Positions 1 to 6,721 of a stretch of DNA of 7,246 bases are shown one piece after another. Within the stretch, counting starts at the first letter, position 1. Each line of letters starts with the position of its first letter. Below the pieces are notes generated by a model. The model did not search any database. It saw only the letters and a program-made list of their open reading frames with translations, and was not told the DNA's origin. Both the position numbers and the translations under genes were made by a program. The DNA lies in contig CALATT010000010.1 in assembly GCA_937891905.1 (NCBI GenBank), forward strand, positions 1 to 7,246, written 5' to 3'. The DNA comes from an uncultured Bacteroidales bacterium (GTDB taxonomy: Bacteria; Bacteroidota; Bacteroidia; Bacteroidales; Paludibacteraceae).

Positions 1-2264
1 CCGTCCACTGTGATTATTCCATATGGATTAGCCATGATGGCTTTGTATTGGGAGAATGTAAGCGGGTACTTAATAATAAGCTCCTCGGCTTTGAATACCC
101 TAGGAATGATGTAGTCGTTTTCACTAGGCACATCTTCGCATATTTCCGTTCCCTCCGATTCTATGCACTTGTGCGTTGTGTAATATCTTTCTTGCAGCGA
201 TAGATTTTCCGCCCATTGGGATTGTTGCCATGAGTCTTCAAACTCTCCGCCCTCAATTTGGATGCCTAGCATAGGGATTTTATTGATATCATCATTAAGA
301 TAATAATCTCTTGCATATCCCGTTCTATACGCATCTTTTAGGGTCTTGAATTCGGCTCTATAATTGACCGTTCCTTTCGTTAGGTCGAATGGTTTAAGTC
401 CGTTCAGGCAGAATAGGCGGCTTATCCATCTAAACGCATTTCTAGTAGGCGATATTTTGGTGTTGTATGTTTCCGCTCTATCTATTCCGCTATAATTCTC
501 TGCAGGGTCGATATCTTTAGGGATGAAGTAAGTTATTCCGCCATTGTAGTATTGAGATGCGCTAAGGGCAAATATAAAGATGTTTTCATCAAATTTATAT
601 TCATCTGCACTGCTCTTTTCTATGGCTGCTCTTCGCGTTTCCTCGATGGCATAGTTATCTGCAATAAAGTTGCATAACTTGCTCACGCTTTTTGCTACTG
701 CAGTTGTAGTAGTCGCAAATGTACGCTCTCCATGGATGCTATCAATGGCATTATACTCTTCGCTGGTCATGTACTTTTTATATCCTATGTCTAGCTGAGT
801 AATCACGAGATCGTTGTTAATTTTGCGCTGCTTTTCCTTGATGTCGTTAAGAGCGAAAAGTTTAGTGCCCTTATAGAACCAATCCCATTTTTCTACTCGG
901 ATATATAACTGGCCATCCTCTTGACTGAATCCCCATCCTACGCAATCGACAGCATCTAGCGCCTCGATCATATTTTTGAATGAGAGAGGCATATTTCTAC
1001 TGCGCTCCATGTCGGTGTATAGTCCGCGGATTTTGTATCCATTTGTGATTGCCTTTAGAGAACCAGGACCGAATTGGGTTGCGCCCGCTTGTATTGATAC
1101 ATCAGGCAGAGCATGAACGATAGAATCGCAACGGTTATACAGCGATGATTTGACCGTTAGTGCGTTATCGCTTATCGCCTCTACAATCGTATTGAGCGCC
1201 TCATGTACCATAAGCATATCAGCCCTAACTGTGGTCGCGTTTTGGGTGTTTACGCTCATTTTCACATAAGAACCCTTTTCTATTGTTACGCTCAGCTGTA
1301 CGGGGTCGTTATATCCGCTGTTATTGTTCCAAAAGTAAACTCCGAGTGCCAATGTTGGATAAGTTAATGAGCTAGCGCTACCCGATATCTCGAATTCCTT
1401 TTCGCTAGAATCATCCAGCCCCCAATATTGTATCCCCGAGTAATCTATGCCGTTTCCTGTGGCTATGTACCCGTCCGAAAGTTTCAGCGATGCCTGTATG
1501 AGTTTTGAGCTGTCCGCACTATTATTCCTTTTGGTAGTAACTATTGGGGATAGTGGTTTGATTTTGATTTTGATTCGGTAATCTATATTGTACGATTGGA
1601 CTGTGCCCTCAGGCGCAACAAATAGAGGATTTACATAGTCCTTTATGGGTACTTCATATCCCGAGAATTTCACAAAATCTAGCATCGGCATCATATCTCC
1701 ATACTCATTGGTTTTTGATGTATCTAGAGCGAGATTCAGCCATCCCCATTGGGTCTCATCTTCGAATAAAAGCATTTCATCTTCGTAGGTTTGTGTTTTA
1801 TCCTGCTCGATGTGATTTTTTAGTTTGATGGTCTTCGCTGGGATAGTTAGCTTTTTCCATTGTGGGATGTGTGCTAGTTCCGAATCATCGATAGTGGCTC
1901 GTGTGTTCAAATCCACATCGGTACTAGTGCGATTATTGAATATAGTCTTCACGCCTACCTCGCCCACTTTGCAGGCTACTGTGAAATAGTCCCCACTATG
2001 CTCATCGTAGGTAGAGAGGTCAATCATTCCCGTGTATATCACAGTGCCATCTTCATCCGTTACGACATAGTTTAGTTCGGTGTCGATGTCGGTGTTGTAG
2101 GCATCGTGGATAATGGATGCAGCCTCTCCGCTAAACTCCAAAGTTCCAACGGACACCTCAGCGGACATGCCATGATAGTCATGCCGCTTGATGGTGGTTT
2201 TTAATCCGTCAAATCCTATGGGCTCTAAGATTTCTATTCCGTTGATCGTGTGCTTTAGTTCCAT
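1..2264 (-). CDS. Large distal-tail/baseplate-like phage protein (N-terminal 754 codons, 3' end outside window)
   Basis: The frame is open without a stop from the ATG at 2264 to the window edge. The product therefore has at least 754 residues and the gene is incomplete. I chose this ATG because it is the first in frame and overlaps the end of the tape measure gene by 10 bases, as other junctions here do; AGGA lies just before it, closer than usual. The N-terminus (INGIEILEPIGFDGLKTTIK, about residues 7-26) is followed by a beta-rich region of alternating hydrophobic and polar residues. There is no signal peptide or membrane segment. Around residues 530-560 lies a conserved-looking stretch with the core AIEETRR followed by DENIFIF. 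From its place right after the tape measure gene, its size and its beta-rich make-up, I infer a distal tail, hub or baseplate component. I cannot name a specific family. A receptor-binding or tail-lysin part could lie in the missing C-terminus. The reading frame is certain; the role is less so. Confidence 0.8.
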   Translation of the reverse strand, partial: MELKHTINGIEILEPIGFDGLKTTIKRHDYHGMSAEVSVGTLEFSGEAASIIHDAYNTDIDTELNYVVTDEDGTVIYTGMIDLSTYDEHSGDYFTVACKVGEVGVKTIFNNRTSTDVDLNTRATIDDSELAHIPQWKKLTIPAKTIKLKNHIEQDKTQTYEDEMLLFEDETQWGWLNLALDTSKTNEYGDMMPMLDFVKFSGYEVPIKDYVNPLFVAPEGTVQSYNIDYRIKIKIKPLSPIVTTKRNNSADSSKLIQASLKLSDGYIATGNGIDYSGIQYWGLDDSSEKEFEISGSASSLTYPTLALGVYFWNNNSGYNDPVQLSVTIEKGSYVKMSVNTQNATTVRADMLMVHEALNTIVEAISDNALTVKSSLYNRCDSIVHALPDVSIQAGATQFGPGSLKAITNGYKIRGLYTDMERSRNMPLSFKNMIEALDAVDCVGWGFSQEDGQLYIRVEKWDWFYKGTKLFALNDIKEKQRKINNDLVITQLDIGYKKYMTSEEYNAIDSIHGERTFATTTTAVAKSVSKLCNFIADNYAIEETRRAAIEKSSADEYKFDENIFIFALSASQYYNGGITYFIPKDIDPAENYSGIDRAETYNTKISPTRNAFRWISRLFCLNGLKPFDLTKGTVNYRAEFKTLKDAYRTGYARDYYLNDDINKIPMLGIQIEGGEFEDSWQQSQWAENLSLQERYYTTHKCIESEGTEICEDVPSENDYIIPRVFKAEELIIKYPLTFSQYKAIMANPYGIITVD

Positions 2265-5098
2265 GTTCCTGTATATTTGGTGTTCATGTATGTATGAGTA
2301 TCATTGCCCGATTGCACAGTTACTCCCGAGCGGTCGATATTGATGTTTATCATCTTTTGCTCAGGCATGTTATTGCGCATGGTCTTGCCGAAACGCTCAT
2401 AGTCGAATGGCATACCCCTCCATGCAAGTTCGCTAAAGCTCTCTACTTGTGGCATTGGTGGGATTGTCATTGTAGGCACTCCGAATTGTCCCCACTTGTC
2501 AGGCGAATAAATGAGGTTATTAGGCACGATTGATGCACCTGCTGGAATGTACATTACTTCGGGACCTTTTTCGCCTACAAGCGCATATTCTCCCTTTCCA
2601 CCTTTACGACCTTTGGCGTATTGTGGTAGAGGTTTTGCAGCAGCTATGGCGAGTTGAGTTGCACCGAGCGCAGCCACCATAGCCGTGAGGGCTACTTTCA
2701 TAGGCCATACTGCAGTAGGGTCAGCCCAAATAGACATGATACCCATTGCGGTATTCAATCCGATGCTGAATAAAGCACTCGCTTTGTCGATGGCAGCCTG
2801 CTTGCGCTTGAGGGCAATCTTCTTATCGTTGAGTTCCTTTTCGGAGATGTATTTCTTATTTGCATTCTCCTTTGCCTCCTCGGCATCGGTAGTGTACATC
2901 TCATCTAGAGCCTCCATCTCGCTACTGAGGTGGTCAGATATTGCACCAAAGATTTCGGATGCCAAATCCCCTGCAAAGGATAGTATCTCCTGCGTGAGTT
3001 GCATTACATGTTCCTTGCTCATCTCCATGAGTTGGCGCTGCTTTTCTAGTGCATCGCGCTGGATGGCGAGTTTTTCGGCTAGATACTGCTCCTCGGTTAT
3101 GAGTTTCGCCTCTTTTTCTTCCTCGAGTTTTTGCAAGCGTAATGCGCACATATTGCTCTCGTGGTTATTTAGCACCTCTCGGGCTTGCGCAATTTGCTCG
3201 TTTGTACTTTCCTCGTTATTGAGGATGGCTAGAGCGGTGTTCTCTGCTTGTGCGAGTTCATTCTCCCTCCTAGCGGCATTCTTCTCGATGATGGACTTGT
3301 TATGATTGTCCTGCAAATCTTGCAGCTGTGTAGTGAGTTCAGCATCAATCTGCAAGAGGGTTTCTCCTAGTAGCGTAGCATCCTTTATTTCCTCTTGAGC
3401 CTTGAGTTTTTGCAGTTGAGCCCTCTTTTCGAGTGCCTTTTTCTTGATGTCGAATGCGTCCTCGGCAAAGTCTTTTTCTAGAGCATTGGCGAGAGCCAAA
3501 TCAGTCTCTAGTTGCTTATTGCTGAGTTCGTATTCTTGTGCGCGTTCCTGCTCTGCAAATTTTTTCTTTACTGCTTTAATCTCTTTGGATCGTTGCTCCT
3601 CGAGTTTTTTGCGGAGTGCAATCTCGGTTTTTGAGTTGCCCTTTATGTTGGCTATCTTGTTGTCGAAATTGAGGTTTATTTGTGCGATTTCCTTTTTCGC
3701 ACCCTCCTCCATGAGTTCTACAGTAACTTGATTGAGGTCTTCCTGGGCTTGTTTGATTTCCTCTCGTCTGCGTTGAGCAGCAGCCGCCCATGCTTTGCGC
3801 TTTTCCTCGTTTTGCTGAGTGATTTCCGCTACCTCTCGCACATGGACATCTTGGCGGTGGGCTTGGATATCCTTATCGAATTGCTGCCACATCTCGCGCA
3901 TTTCATCCAATAGAGCCTGCTCCTCATCGGATATACGACCATTGGCCGCTTGTTTTTTGCGGACCATCTCGTTATAGGCTCTTACTGCTGCATTGCGTTG
4001 CTGCATTAGTCCGTTCTCTTGGATTTTGGCTACTGTCTTCCAATTCTTGCCCTCTGCCTCTGCTAGCCGAGCCGCATAGTCAGATTGATTCTTAGTGTCC
4101 TCGATGAGTGATTTTGTTCTCTCCATGACACCGTTAAAATCACGTTGCTCCTCTTTGTTTTTCTTGATGGATGAAAATAGGAACGCAAGACCAGCAACCA
4201 AAGCCGCTACACCTGCAACAATTAGCATTACAGGGTTTGCAAGTAGCGCAGCAGTAAAACTACCCGTTGCCGCTGTTGCAGCCGTTGTAGCGACCGCATC
4301 CGCTGTCATAGCCCCTGCGTGGGCTGTACCTGCAGCAGTAGCCGCTACCTGTGTGCTTGCCTCTTTGATTTTCTCTCGATTGAGTAGTTTTAATAGTGCA
4401 GTACGCAATACCACATTGGCAGCCGATCGTTTGTCCGTAACCGCCATGACTTGCTGTAATCCATTGAGGACAGCCATTGCAGCCTGCACCTTAAGGAACG
4501 CCTCTTGCAGCTCCTCGGATTCTCCACCTAGCAGAGCCATAGCCGATGTGGCTGCGTTGAATGCTCCTACAAGTCCACCACCCACTTGCATTGCTGCATC
4601 GAGGTTCTTTGTGTCCGAGGCTAGCAGTGTAATGATTTGCTGAGCATCCCCGATGGTGTCGTTTAGTTCAGCCGCTTTGTCCGCCATAGCGATAAAGGTT
4701 GCAGAGGTGGTATCTCCACTCTCCGCCATCTTAATCATAGCCTCTCGCATCTCCATGAGTTGCTGGCGTGTCTTGCCCGTTGCTCCGCTAAGCAGGTTAT
4801 ATTGGCTTACGCTCTTTTGCAGGGTTACGATGTTCTGCTTATTGGCATCAACGCTTTTCTGCAATTCTTTCCTTTCCTCTTTGTAGTGTTCGGTGTTCTT
4901 TCTAAGCGCAGCAGATAATTGGCTACCCTGCAAACCGAGTTGGCGGATGGATTCTGCATCCTCTTGCTCGGCTTTGCTCACTGCTTTCATTTGAGCCTCT
5001 AGCTCTTTATTTCTAGCTGTGAGTTCGCGGATTTGGGATTGAGCAGCCGAGAGGTCAGATTCTCCCTGTATTCGTATTATGATGTTATTCTCGCTCAT
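2255..5098 (-). CDS. Tail tape measure protein (947 aa)
   Basis: This protein sets tail length by spanning the growing tail tube and is later released with the DNA. The evidence is its length, its long charged helical regions and its hydrophobic blocks. Residues about 10-100 are coiled coil. Residues 160-220 are Ala/Gly-rich and hydrophobic. An Ala/Thr-rich stretch leads into a strong membrane-like segment at about 283-308 (core LIVAGVAALVAGLAFLF). A very long Glu/Lys/Gln coiled coil follows to about 770, then a second hydrophobic block at 775-823. Residues 836-857 carry the motif EYALVGEKGPEVMYIP, common near the C-terminus of tape measure proteins. By the usual 0.15 nm per residue, the tail would be about 140 nm. 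There is no lysozyme or peptidase motif. The ATG overlaps the TGA of the chaperone's frameshift extension as ATGA. A purine-rich AAAGAGGAG directly abuts the ATG, too close for normal pairing, so coupling to upstream translation is likely. The gene ends 10 bases inside the distal protein gene. Confidence 0.95.
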   Translation of the reverse strand: MSENNIIIRIQGESDLSAAQSQIRELTARNKELEAQMKAVSKAEQEDAESIRQLGLQGSQLSAALRKNTEHYKEERKELQKSVDANKQNIVTLQKSVSQYNLLSGATGKTRQQLMEMREAMIKMAESGDTTSATFIAMADKAAELNDTIGDAQQIITLLASDTKNLDAAMQVGGGLVGAFNAATSAMALLGGESEELQEAFLKVQAAMAVLNGLQQVMAVTDKRSAANVVLRTALLKLLNREKIKEASTQVAATAAGTAHAGAMTADAVATTAATAATGSFTAALLANPVMLIVAGVAALVAGLAFLFSSIKKNKEEQRDFNGVMERTKSLIEDTKNQSDYAARLAEAEGKNWKTVAKIQENGLMQQRNAAVRAYNEMVRKKQAANGRISDEEQALLDEMREMWQQFDKDIQAHRQDVHVREVAEITQQNEEKRKAWAAAAQRRREEIKQAQEDLNQVTVELMEEGAKKEIAQINLNFDNKIANIKGNSKTEIALRKKLEEQRSKEIKAVKKKFAEQERAQEYELSNKQLETDLALANALEKDFAEDAFDIKKKALEKRAQLQKLKAQEEIKDATLLGETLLQIDAELTTQLQDLQDNHNKSIIEKNAARRENELAQAENTALAILNNEESTNEQIAQAREVLNNHESNMCALRLQKLEEEKEAKLITEEQYLAEKLAIQRDALEKQRQLMEMSKEHVMQLTQEILSFAGDLASEIFGAISDHLSSEMEALDEMYTTDAEEAKENANKKYISEKELNDKKIALKRKQAAIDKASALFSIGLNTAMGIMSIWADPTAVWPMKVALTAMVAALGATQLAIAAAKPLPQYAKGRKGGKGEYALVGEKGPEVMYIPAGASIVPNNLIYSPDKWGQFGVPTMTIPPMPQVESFSELAWRGMPFDYERFGKTMRNNMPEQKMININIDRSGVTVQSGNDTHTYMNTKYTGTWN

Positions 5099-5852
5099 CT
5101 CCTCTTTAGTTTTTGCTGTTGTTTTTTGAGGTTTTCTAATTCATCTTTCCGGCGTTTAATCTCCCGATTGAGGCGGGACATAAACTCTAGGAATGTGAGG
5201 TCATCGATTGATGATAGATTGCCCCCCGATACTATTTCTCTCCACTCGTAGTAGTTTTCTGCTTGCTGAGAGAGGATATTGTACGGAACAATTCTTCGTG
5301 GGTCTTGTTTATTTGCTCGTTGATCGGTGTATATATGTCTAAACCGTGATTTACATTCGCCAAGAAGGGCATTAACTCCTTCAAAGGCTTCTGCGAAAAA
5401 AAATCAGCCACCCCCTTATCTTTCCGCCATTTTGCAATCTTTTTCTCTGCATATTGCTGGTCATATACTCGAGGGTTTTCCGTCTTGTCAAAGAAACATA
5501 CCGATGCTAGTTTATACAACAATTCCACATCCACCGAGAATTGCAATCGCTGTTTGATGATGTCGTTTAGCTGCTTGATAGCATAGATATTGATTTCCTT
5601 TGCCATGAGGACATCATCGATGGCTTGCGTGAATGCCTTTAGCAAATCCACTGAGCAGCGCATCTCGACCTCGTTATATACTTGTATTGCAGTCAATCCC
5701 CTATCATATGGCAGATTGGTAATATCGGCATAGCGATAATACTTTGTGCCTCCCGATGTGAAAGCGTACTCAATACGATACTTTTCTTCTTGTTTGCGGC
5801 GGCGTTCGATTTGCTCGCGCCATACTTCCGCTAGTTCTTTAATTAGTCCCAT
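5095..5852 (-). CDS. Tail assembly chaperone, -1 frameshift product (gpGT-like, predicted 252 aa)
   Basis: This is the predicted fusion made when ribosomes slip back one base. Residues 1-152 are shared with the 206-aa form. If the slip is on T TTT TTT at 5403-5397, 100 new residues follow and end at a TGA at 5097-5095. The -1 frame is closed just upstream by a TAA (5418-5416) and a TGA (5406-5404), then open throughout. The extension includes AENYYEWREIVSGG and a C-terminal charged helix (RLNREIKRRKDELENLKKQQ) that looks like real protein. The only in-frame ATG would give just 28 residues, so independent initiation is unlikely. The TGA overlaps the tape measure ATG as ATGA, matching the other junctions and removing the only gap in the operon. 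In lambda the T part recruits tail tube subunits to the tape measure; by analogy the same is inferred here. The exact slip site is uncertain: from about 5290 the -1 frame looks more protein-like than the zero frame, so a later non-canonical slip is possible. Confidence 0.72.
5232..5852 (-). CDS. Tail assembly chaperone, unshifted form (gpG-like, 206 aa)
   Basis: The probable role is to bind the tape measure protein and keep it soluble until tail tube subunits assemble around it. The identification rests on position (directly before the tape measure gene), on size, and on the open -1 frame overlapping its 3' end, which is the arrangement of lambda G/GT. The sequence itself has no motif I can name. 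Residues 1-30 are charged and helical. A mixed region follows, with RYADITNLPYDRG at about 40-52. Residues 60-120 are helical, ending in LLYKLASVCFF. A lysine-rich part leads to DFF (residues 150-152), where the frame can shift. The unshifted tail runs on through KELMPFLANVNHG to TTTSGEK and a TAG. The ATG at 5852 overlaps the previous gene by 10 bases and has no visible Shine-Dalgarno. A single-base sequencing error in the T8 run is the main alternative explanation for two separate frames. Confidence 0.8.
   Translation of the reverse strand: MGLIKELAEVWREQIERRRKQEEKYRIEYAFTSGGTKYYRYADITNLPYDRGLTAIQVYNEVEMRCSVDLLKAFTQAIDDVLMAKEINIYAIKQLNDIIKQRLQFSVDVELLYKLASVCFFDKTENPRVYDQQYAEKKIAKWRKDKGVADFFSQKPLKELMPFLANVNHGLDIYTPINEQINKTHEELFRTISSLSKQKTTTSGEK
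5356..5397 (-). promoter_or_regulatory. Possible stem structure stimulating the frameshift
   Basis: Downstream of the slippery run, TTCGC (5397-5393) can pair with GCGAA (5360-5356). Inside it, GAAGG (5382-5378) can pair with CCTTC (5368-5364) across a nine-base loop. The inner stem starts 14 bases after the heptamer, somewhat further than the typical 5-9. Both stems are only 5 bp, so they could be chance. I did not compute folding energy. Confidence 0.3.
5397..5403 (-). promoter_or_regulatory. Candidate -1 slippery heptamer T TTT TTT
   Basis: On the coding strand the zero frame reads GAT TTT TTT TCG. This gives a run of eight T (5403-5396) containing a heptamer in the correct X XXY YYZ phase. 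After a one-base slip both Phe tRNAs still pair perfectly. A -1-frame TGA at 5406-5404 directly precedes it, so this is the earliest place where a slip can enter the open extension frame. RNA polymerase slippage on the same run, adding one base, would give the same product. Confidence 0.6.
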
Positions 5853-6085
5853 AGTTCTTGTAGTTTGTGCTGGAGTTCGTTATAACTAACGCCTGCTGCA
5901 ATCCGCTGATTTCGGTGCGTGATATGCCATGCAGGCAATTTTCTTGTGTTGTCTAATCGTAGTGGCCATAGTTGTACATTCCATGTTCCCTCATCCGTTC
6001 TCTTGATATAGATGTATGGGGAACCATTGCAGGAGCAGCCGCGCCTGCTGTACTTAAAGCCATATTCCTCTACTAGTTTTAGCAT
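5843..6085 (-). CDS. Small conserved-type phage protein with Cys-x-Cys motif (80 aa)
   Basis: I do not recognise a named family. The protein is small and soluble-looking, with no signal peptide or membrane segment. The N-terminus reads EYGFKYSRRGCSCNGSPYIY (residues 7-26), with two cysteines one residue apart (C17, C19) next to a pair of arginines and an aromatic strand. The rest is rich in Trp, Arg and His (W35, W40, W53, W79) and ends in a short helix (ELQHKLQELWD). The single Cys pair could be structural or could bind metal only as a dimer. The ATG overlaps the upstream gene by 7 bases and the TAA overlaps the chaperone gene by 10. The tight overlap with the tail chaperone suggests a role in tail assembly or head-tail joining, but that is context only. 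Confidence 0.8.
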   Translation of the reverse strand: MLKLVEEYGFKYSRRGCSCNGSPYIYIKRTDEGTWNVQLWPLRLDNTRKLPAWHITHRNQRIAAGVSYNELQHKLQELWD

Positions 6086-6435
6086 CTTGTTATTTTGCTA
6101 GGGTATGCTACATATACAATTCCGTAGCGATAATCCCAATCGAGATAAGCAGCTCCTTTCTTGGCGAGTTTTTTATTTACGCTGGTATTGATCGCACGGG
6201 CAGTCTTGCGATTGCTTACGCTGACTTTCATTCCGTCTTGAATGACATATACTGCTTTGTTGGTTTGTGCGCATTGATAGTCCGCCTCTCTCTTTGCTTG
6301 ATAGATGCGTATCTTTAGGATTAAGCGCTTTAGCCACTTGTATGGATAAATTACCCAACAAAACAAAATGGTGCACGCTAACGCGAGATAATGCAGCAAT
6401 AAGTGCGTGATTGCGTTCTTGGTCTTGTTATTCAT
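6079..6435 (-). CDS. Single-pass membrane protein with basic soluble domain (118 aa)
   Basis: The function is unknown. One hydrophobic segment at about residues 11-30 (HLLLHYLALACTILFCWVIY) is followed by a strongly basic juxtamembrane stretch (KWLKRLILKIRIYQAKRE). By the positive-inside rule this suggests that the C-terminal domain is cytoplasmic. That domain (about 50-118) looks like a small alpha/beta fold with strands AVYVIQDGMKVSV and YGIVYVAY. There is no cleavable signal peptide, lipobox or enzyme motif. The start overlaps the preceding membrane-protein gene by 8 bases and the end overlaps the next gene by 7. Together with the 97-aa protein it forms a pair of membrane proteins between packaging and tail genes. 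A role in lysis, infection or superinfection exclusion is possible, but none is shown. Confidence 0.8.
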   Translation of the reverse strand: MNNKTKNAITHLLLHYLALACTILFCWVIYPYKWLKRLILKIRIYQAKREADYQCAQTNKAVYVIQDGMKVSVSNRKTARAINTSVNKKLAKKGAAYLDWDYRYGIVYVAYPSKITRC

Positions 6436-6721
6436 AAACTTTTGCGATTAAGATTGATATAATAGTGTTTAATCCTATCACTCCGAGGGCTACGGGTATG
6501 ATGTGCCATGACCACCCGAATAGAATAGGATAGATGATGATGGAATAGATCCCACCCATGCAGGTCAGACACTCGAATAGAGGTTTTCGCAGGATGGATA
6601 TATTCCACTTATCCAACAAGTCGCCTAGCCATTCTCTTGGCTTTGCGAGAATCATACCATCCCATGTGCATGCGTGGATGGCAGTGATTATTAAACTGAG
6701 TATTACGATTTGCTGTATCAT
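6428..6721 (-). CDS. Small multi-pass membrane protein with Cys-x2-Cys (97 aa)
   Basis: The function is unknown. There are probably three membrane segments: residues 3-18, about 56-71 and about 73-93. A polar amphipathic stretch with several Trp (20-50) lies between the first two. Just before the second segment is KPLFECLTCMGGIYS, with C51 and C54 forming a Cys-x2-Cys at the membrane edge. This resembles small phage and bacterial membrane proteins in which such a pair precedes a Gly-rich helix. The size and topology would suit a holin, but holins do not usually carry this motif and no endolysin is adjacent. The ATG overlaps the terminase TGA as ATGA, so translation is probably coupled to the terminase. 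The TAA lies 8 bases inside the next gene. Confidence 0.8.
   Translation of the reverse strand: MIQQIVILSLIITAIHACTWDGMILAKPREWLGDLLDKWNISILRKPLFECLTCMGGIYSIIIYPILFGWSWHIIPVALGVIGLNTIISILIAKVYE

Noticed and set aside
2685..3305. 206-codon plus-strand open frame inside the tape measure gene
   Set aside because: Its product is Ser/Phe/Leu-rich low-complexity sequence, as expected from the complement of a Glu/Lys/Gln coiled coil. It is antisense to a well-supported gene.
4095..4643. 182-codon plus-strand open frame opposite the tape measure N-terminal half
   Set aside because: The Ala/Ser/Val-rich product mirrors the Ala-rich region of the tape measure protein. No domain is visible.
5095..5181. 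Independent 28-aa gene starting at the ATG at 5181
   Set aside because: It has no ribosome binding site, and the same frame encodes plausible protein far upstream of this ATG. It fits better as the end of the frameshift extension.
5222..5227. GGGGGG run (coding strand) as the slippery site
   Set aside because: It lies after the zero-frame TAG at 5234-5232, so zero-frame ribosomes would already have stopped.
5232..5234. Reassigned TAG codon, as in some phages of gut Bacteroidota, extending the chaperone
   Set aside because: Reading through the TAG gives more TAGs, then a TAA, and an unprotein-like sequence. The neighbouring genes are fully open with the standard code and end in TAA or TGA.
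5411..5415. GGGGG run (coding strand) as the slippery site
   Set aside because: A -1 slip there would hit the TGA at 5406-5404 almost at once and could not make the extension.
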